This document shows positions 62,498 through 64,000 of a stretch of DNA of 64,000 bases, piece after piece (position 1 is the first letter of the stretch; every line of letters begins with the position of its first letter). The position numbers and the translations under genes were made by a program. The notes under the pieces were generated by a model. That model ran no database searches and was not told the DNA's origin. It saw only the letters and a program-made list of their open reading frames with translations. Location: assembly GCF_001552215.1 (NCBI RefSeq), contig NZ_BCQT01000006.1, positions 496,001-560,000 of the forward strand, read 5' to 3'. The stretch is from Actinomadura macra NBRC 14102. Its GTDB lineage: Bacteria; Actinomycetota; Actinomycetes; Streptosporangiales; Streptosporangiaceae.

Positions 62498-63118
62498 CTA
62501 CTCGGCGCCCTCGCCCTCGCCCTCGGCGGCCTCGCCCTCGGTCTCCTCGCCTTCCGCCTCGGCGGCCGGCTCGGTCGAGACCGTCGCGTCCACGATCTGG
62601 ACGATCAACGTCTCCTCATCGGCGGCCAGCGTCGTCCCCGAAGGAAGCTTCAGGTCCCTCGCCAGCACCTGAGAGTCGATCTCCAGACCGGTGATGTCCA
62701 GATCCACCGACTGCGGAATGTGCGTCGCCTCGGCCTCGATCGAGATCTGCACCTCGGTCTGGACGAGCCGCCCACCCGCCACCACATCGCCGACCACATT
62801 GACGGGCAGGTCCACCACGACCTTCTCGCCCCGCTTCACCAGCAGCAGGTCGACATGCTCCAGGAAGCCCTTGATCGGGTCACGCTGCACGTCCTTCGGC
62901 AACGCCAGCTCCGCCCCACCCCCGAGACCCTCGATGGTCAGCAGCACATTGGGGGTCTTCAGCGCGAGCATCAGCTCGTGACCGGGCAGCGAGATGTGCT
63001 GGGGGTCGGTGCCGTGACCATAGAGGACGGCGGGCACCTTGCCGGCCCGGCGGGTGCGCCGCGCGGCACCCTTACCGAACTCAGTGCGCGGCTCGGCGGC
63101 AATGCGTACCTCGGACAC
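62498..63118 (-). CDS. rplY: 50S ribosomal protein L25/general stress protein Ctc
   Basis: 206 residues from the GTG at 63118, with GAGGAG eight bases upstream. The L25 domain (RIAAEPRTEFGKGAARRTRR, KVPAVLYGHG) is followed by the TL5/Ctc C-terminal beta domain (VDLPVNVVGD, IPQSVDLDITGLEI) and a Glu-rich tail. It binds 5S rRNA. Between prs and pth, a conserved order. Confidence 0.95.
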   Translation of the reverse strand: MSEVRIAAEPRTEFGKGAARRTRRAGKVPAVLYGHGTDPQHISLPGHELMLALKTPNVLLTIEGLGGGAELALPKDVQRDPIKGFLEHVDLLLVKRGEKVVVDLPVNVVGDVVAGGRLVQTEVQISIEAEATHIPQSVDLDITGLEIDSQVLARDLKLPSGTTLAADEETLIVQIVDATVSTEPAAEAEGEETEGEAAEGEGEGAE

Positions 63119-63297
63119 GGCGAAAACTCCTCGTTGTTGCGATCCACGGCCGTCCGGCATGGACGTCCGCTGCGGACAGAGCGAATCAGGCGATGCTCGA
63201 TGCGTCAGGCGCCTCGAAGATTCTTTGCGTTCCCCAGGGAGTACGGCTCCAGACCAGGCACCGCACTGAACGACCCGGGGCATACGCGGATTGAACA

Positions 63298-63325
63298 AGT
63301 CTAGCCGATGGCCGCGACGCGCAAA
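63298..63325 (-). promoter_or_regulatory. Promoter candidate for rplY-pth
   Basis: On the minus strand TTTGCG and TAGACT are 16 bases apart. The start codon is about 180 bases downstream, leaving a long leader. Confidence 0.45.
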
Positions 63326-63673
63326 GCCAGCACGGTGCGCCCGGCAGCGCTAGAGCACCCCTCAACACCGGCGATCAACATGGTCACCACCGTGGTGAAT
63401 ACCGGGACCCACGCTTCCACACCACCGCCACCCTCATCACCTGAGCAGCCACCCGGCGGCCTGAACCGCACCCCGACAGGTCGAACCTCAACCCCGGCCG
63501 GCCTGAACCTCAGCCGCCGGTTACGGGACAGGCACGCGGAGCGAGCTCTGCGAGCGCAGCGGGCATGCCCGGCGCGCCGCGCCCCCGCAGCGAGCGCCAG
63601 CGGAGCGAGGAGATGGCGAGCCGCGCAGCCGGGGGTCTGGGAGTCGCCCCCCAATAAGGACCAGCCCCCAAAC
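63326..63673. other. Intergenic region between prs and rplY with degenerate repeats
   Basis: No convincing gene. 63452-63513 holds about three imperfect 21-22-base units (GAGGTTCRRSC...SGGGGT on the minus strand). 63530-63660 has AGCGAGC/GCGGAGC-type purine-pyrimidine runs and a GGGGGGCGACTCCCAG element (minus strand) of the kind that recurs between genes in related actinomycetes. Confidence 0.45.
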
Positions 63674-64000
63674 CTAGCTGTGCCCTCCGAACAGGCTTGT
63701 CACCGAGCCGTCGCTGAAGACCTCGTTGATGGCGCGGGCCACCAGGGGGGCGATGGACAAGACGGTCAGCTTGTCGAACTGCTTGTCTTCGGGGATGGGA
63801 AGGGTGTTGGTGAGGACGACCTCGGAGACGCGGGAGTTCTTCAGGCGATCGACCGCGGGACCGGAGAGGACACCGTGGGTGGCGGCGACGACGACCTTGG
63901 CGGCGCCCTGGTCGAAGAGGGCGTCCGCGGCCTTCACGATGGTGCCACCAGTGTCGATCATGTCGTCGACGACGACGCAGGTGCGGCCCTTGACCTCGCC
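63674..64000 (-). CDS. prs: Ribose-phosphate pyrophosphokinase (C-terminal part)
   Basis: Only the last 108 residues are in the window. The PRPP-binding loop VVVDDMIDTGGTI is complete, followed by AAKVVVAATHGVLSGPAVDRL, VVLTNTLPIP and the terminal LFGGHS. The enzyme makes PRPP from ribose-5-phosphate and ATP. It lies upstream of rplY and pth on the same strand. The start is beyond the right edge. Confidence 0.95.
   Translation of the reverse strand, partial: GEVKGRTCVVVDDMIDTGGTIVKAADALFDQGAAKVVVAATHGVLSGPAVDRLKNSRVSEVVLTNTLPIPEDKQFDKLTVLSIAPLVARAINEVFSDGSVTSLFGGHS

Noticed and set aside
63301..63654. A 117-codon minus-strand frame in the prs-rplY spacer
   Set aside because: Arg/Ala-rich, repeat-derived, without a ribosome site, and its end overlaps the likely rplY promoter.

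Overview
The window is high-GC DNA of an actinomycete. GC-rich wobble positions, many GTG/TTG starts, several apparently leaderless genes, and marker families such as DUF501, DUF2510, DUF4287 and a DUF397 remnant support this. Gene content suggests Streptosporangiales/Thermomonosporaceae (Actinomadura-like), which is an inference. I saw no rRNA, CRISPR array, phage or insertion sequence.

Left part (1-17.6 kb): a truncated secreted GH9-type protein divergent from a ROK regulator; cystathionine beta-synthase; an SGNH hydrolase; a thiolase; a small DUF4287 protein; a BI-1 membrane protein; an unusual tRNA with a UAA anticodon; a type II NADH dehydrogenase followed by a cyclopropane-synthase-like methyltransferase; a lipoprotein; a family 5 uracil-DNA glycosylase; and the core operon eno-ftsB-DUF501-ppx. 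Two decayed gene tails (agmatinase-like and DUF397-like) lie between genes.

Middle (17.8-31.3 kb): a sulfonate-type ABC importer (ssuABC-like), an orphan histidine kinase, a quinone-oxidoreductase-like enzyme with a small partner ORF, a large PASTA penicillin-binding protein, and the core block mazG-surA-mfd.

Right part (31.6-61.7 kb): a surface-polysaccharide locus combined with sulfate activation. It holds an APS kinase with a dead sulfurylase domain, a TauE/SafE anion exporter, a Wzx-type flippase, a Wzz-type co-polymerase with a long disordered tail, two GT4 glycosyltransferases, an APH-like kinase, two tandem delta-60-repeat (DUF5122) propeller proteins, a beta-helix protein, a PAPS-dependent sulfotransferase, a Wzy-type polymerase, a membrane-anchored propeller, rmlA/B/C/D for dTDP-rhamnose, cysD/cysN, cysQ and a WcaJ-type initiating sugar-phosphate transferase. 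Together these predict a rhamnose-containing polymer made by the Wzx/Wzy route and sulfated from PAPS, with CysQ removing PAP. This is the most interesting system in the window. The last 2 kb return to housekeeping genes: pth, rplY and the end of prs.
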